Positions 63,935 to 64,000 of a DNA stretch of 64,000 nt are shown here, piece after piece. This DNA comes from Linepithema humile (Eukaryota; Arthropoda; Insecta; Hymenoptera; Formicidae), in assembly GCF_040581485.1 (NCBI RefSeq), contig NC_090132.1, positions 11,109,001-11,173,000 on the forward strand, written 5' to 3'. The notes below the pieces were generated by a model. That model did no database searches. It was not told where the DNA came from and saw only the letters and a program-made list of their open reading frames with translations. A program made the translations under genes and the position numbers. Each line of letters starts with the position of its first letter. The stretch's first letter is position 1.

Positions 63935-64000
63935 ATGGCTAGTCAATCGTCCCTGCCCGCACCATCATCCCCTTCTCCTTCTTTTCCTCCTCCTCCTCCT
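63935..64000 (+). CDS. Possible first coding exon, cut by the window edge
   Basis: CGCCATGG at 63,931-63,938 is a strong eukaryotic start context. The frame from ATG 63,935 runs 22 codons to the edge, reading MASQSSLPAPSSPSPSF and then Pro repeats from (TCC)n. A TATAAT lies 76-81 bases upstream within a CpG-rich patch. The Ser/Pro-rich start would suit the disordered N terminus of a regulatory protein, but the tract may equally be noncoding microsatellite. No stop codon lies immediately upstream in frame, so the start is not forced. Confidence 0.22.
   Translation, partial: MASQSSLPAPSSPSPSFPPPPP
63975..64000. repeat. (TCC)n microsatellite, open at the right edge
   Basis: TTC/TCC-rich sequence ends in a run of TCC triplets that continues past the window. 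Confidence 0.85.

Overview
The window looks like nuclear DNA of an insect, most likely a hymenopteran and plausibly an ant. The reasons are an AT-rich background broken every few kb by GC-rich patches dense in undepleted CpG, very long (GA)n/(TC)n microsatellites, many small inverted-repeat DNA transposon relics, and a decayed Tc1/mariner transposase of the kind common in insect genomes. Nothing resembles a bacterial gene layout: there are no operons, ribosome-binding sites or CRISPR arrays. The species call is inference, because no species-diagnostic gene is visible.

I recognise no intact protein-coding gene. Most open frames are chance frames in GC-rich patches or translations of simple repeats. 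The window therefore reads as intergenic or intronic sequence. There are two weak hints of host genes. The first is a CpG-rich, GAGA/CT-rich, CAG-containing island at about 34.0-36.1 kb that looks like an insect promoter with 5' UTR. The second is a possible first coding exon at the right edge (ATG at 63,935, open to the end).

What can be supported well is mobile-element and repeat structure. (1) At 42.7-45.0 kb lies a Tc1/mariner element with a dead transposase and roughly 300-bp terminal inverted repeats; a 444-bp inverted-repeat element flanked by a 5-bp duplication (TTATA) sits inside its left arm. (2) At 56.3-58.2 kb lies a 1.9-kb element bounded by short inverted ends (CCCARTAAACATT), carrying a ~148-bp tandem array on one side and a 46-bp array on the other; a 692-bp hAT-type MITE with an 8-bp target duplication has landed in the 148-bp array. 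(3) Foldback elements lie at 1,049-1,259, 30,013-30,804, 46,323-46,771 and 59,815-60,302, and a more diverged inverted pair lies at 52,725-52,996. (4) A tRNA-like sequence at 55,607-55,678 is probably a SINE head or tRNA pseudogene.

The two GA tracts (1-294 and 41,231-41,730) and several TC, TA and CA tracts account for much of the remaining low-complexity DNA. The AT-rich stretches between these features hold nothing I can identify, and the entries covering them say so.
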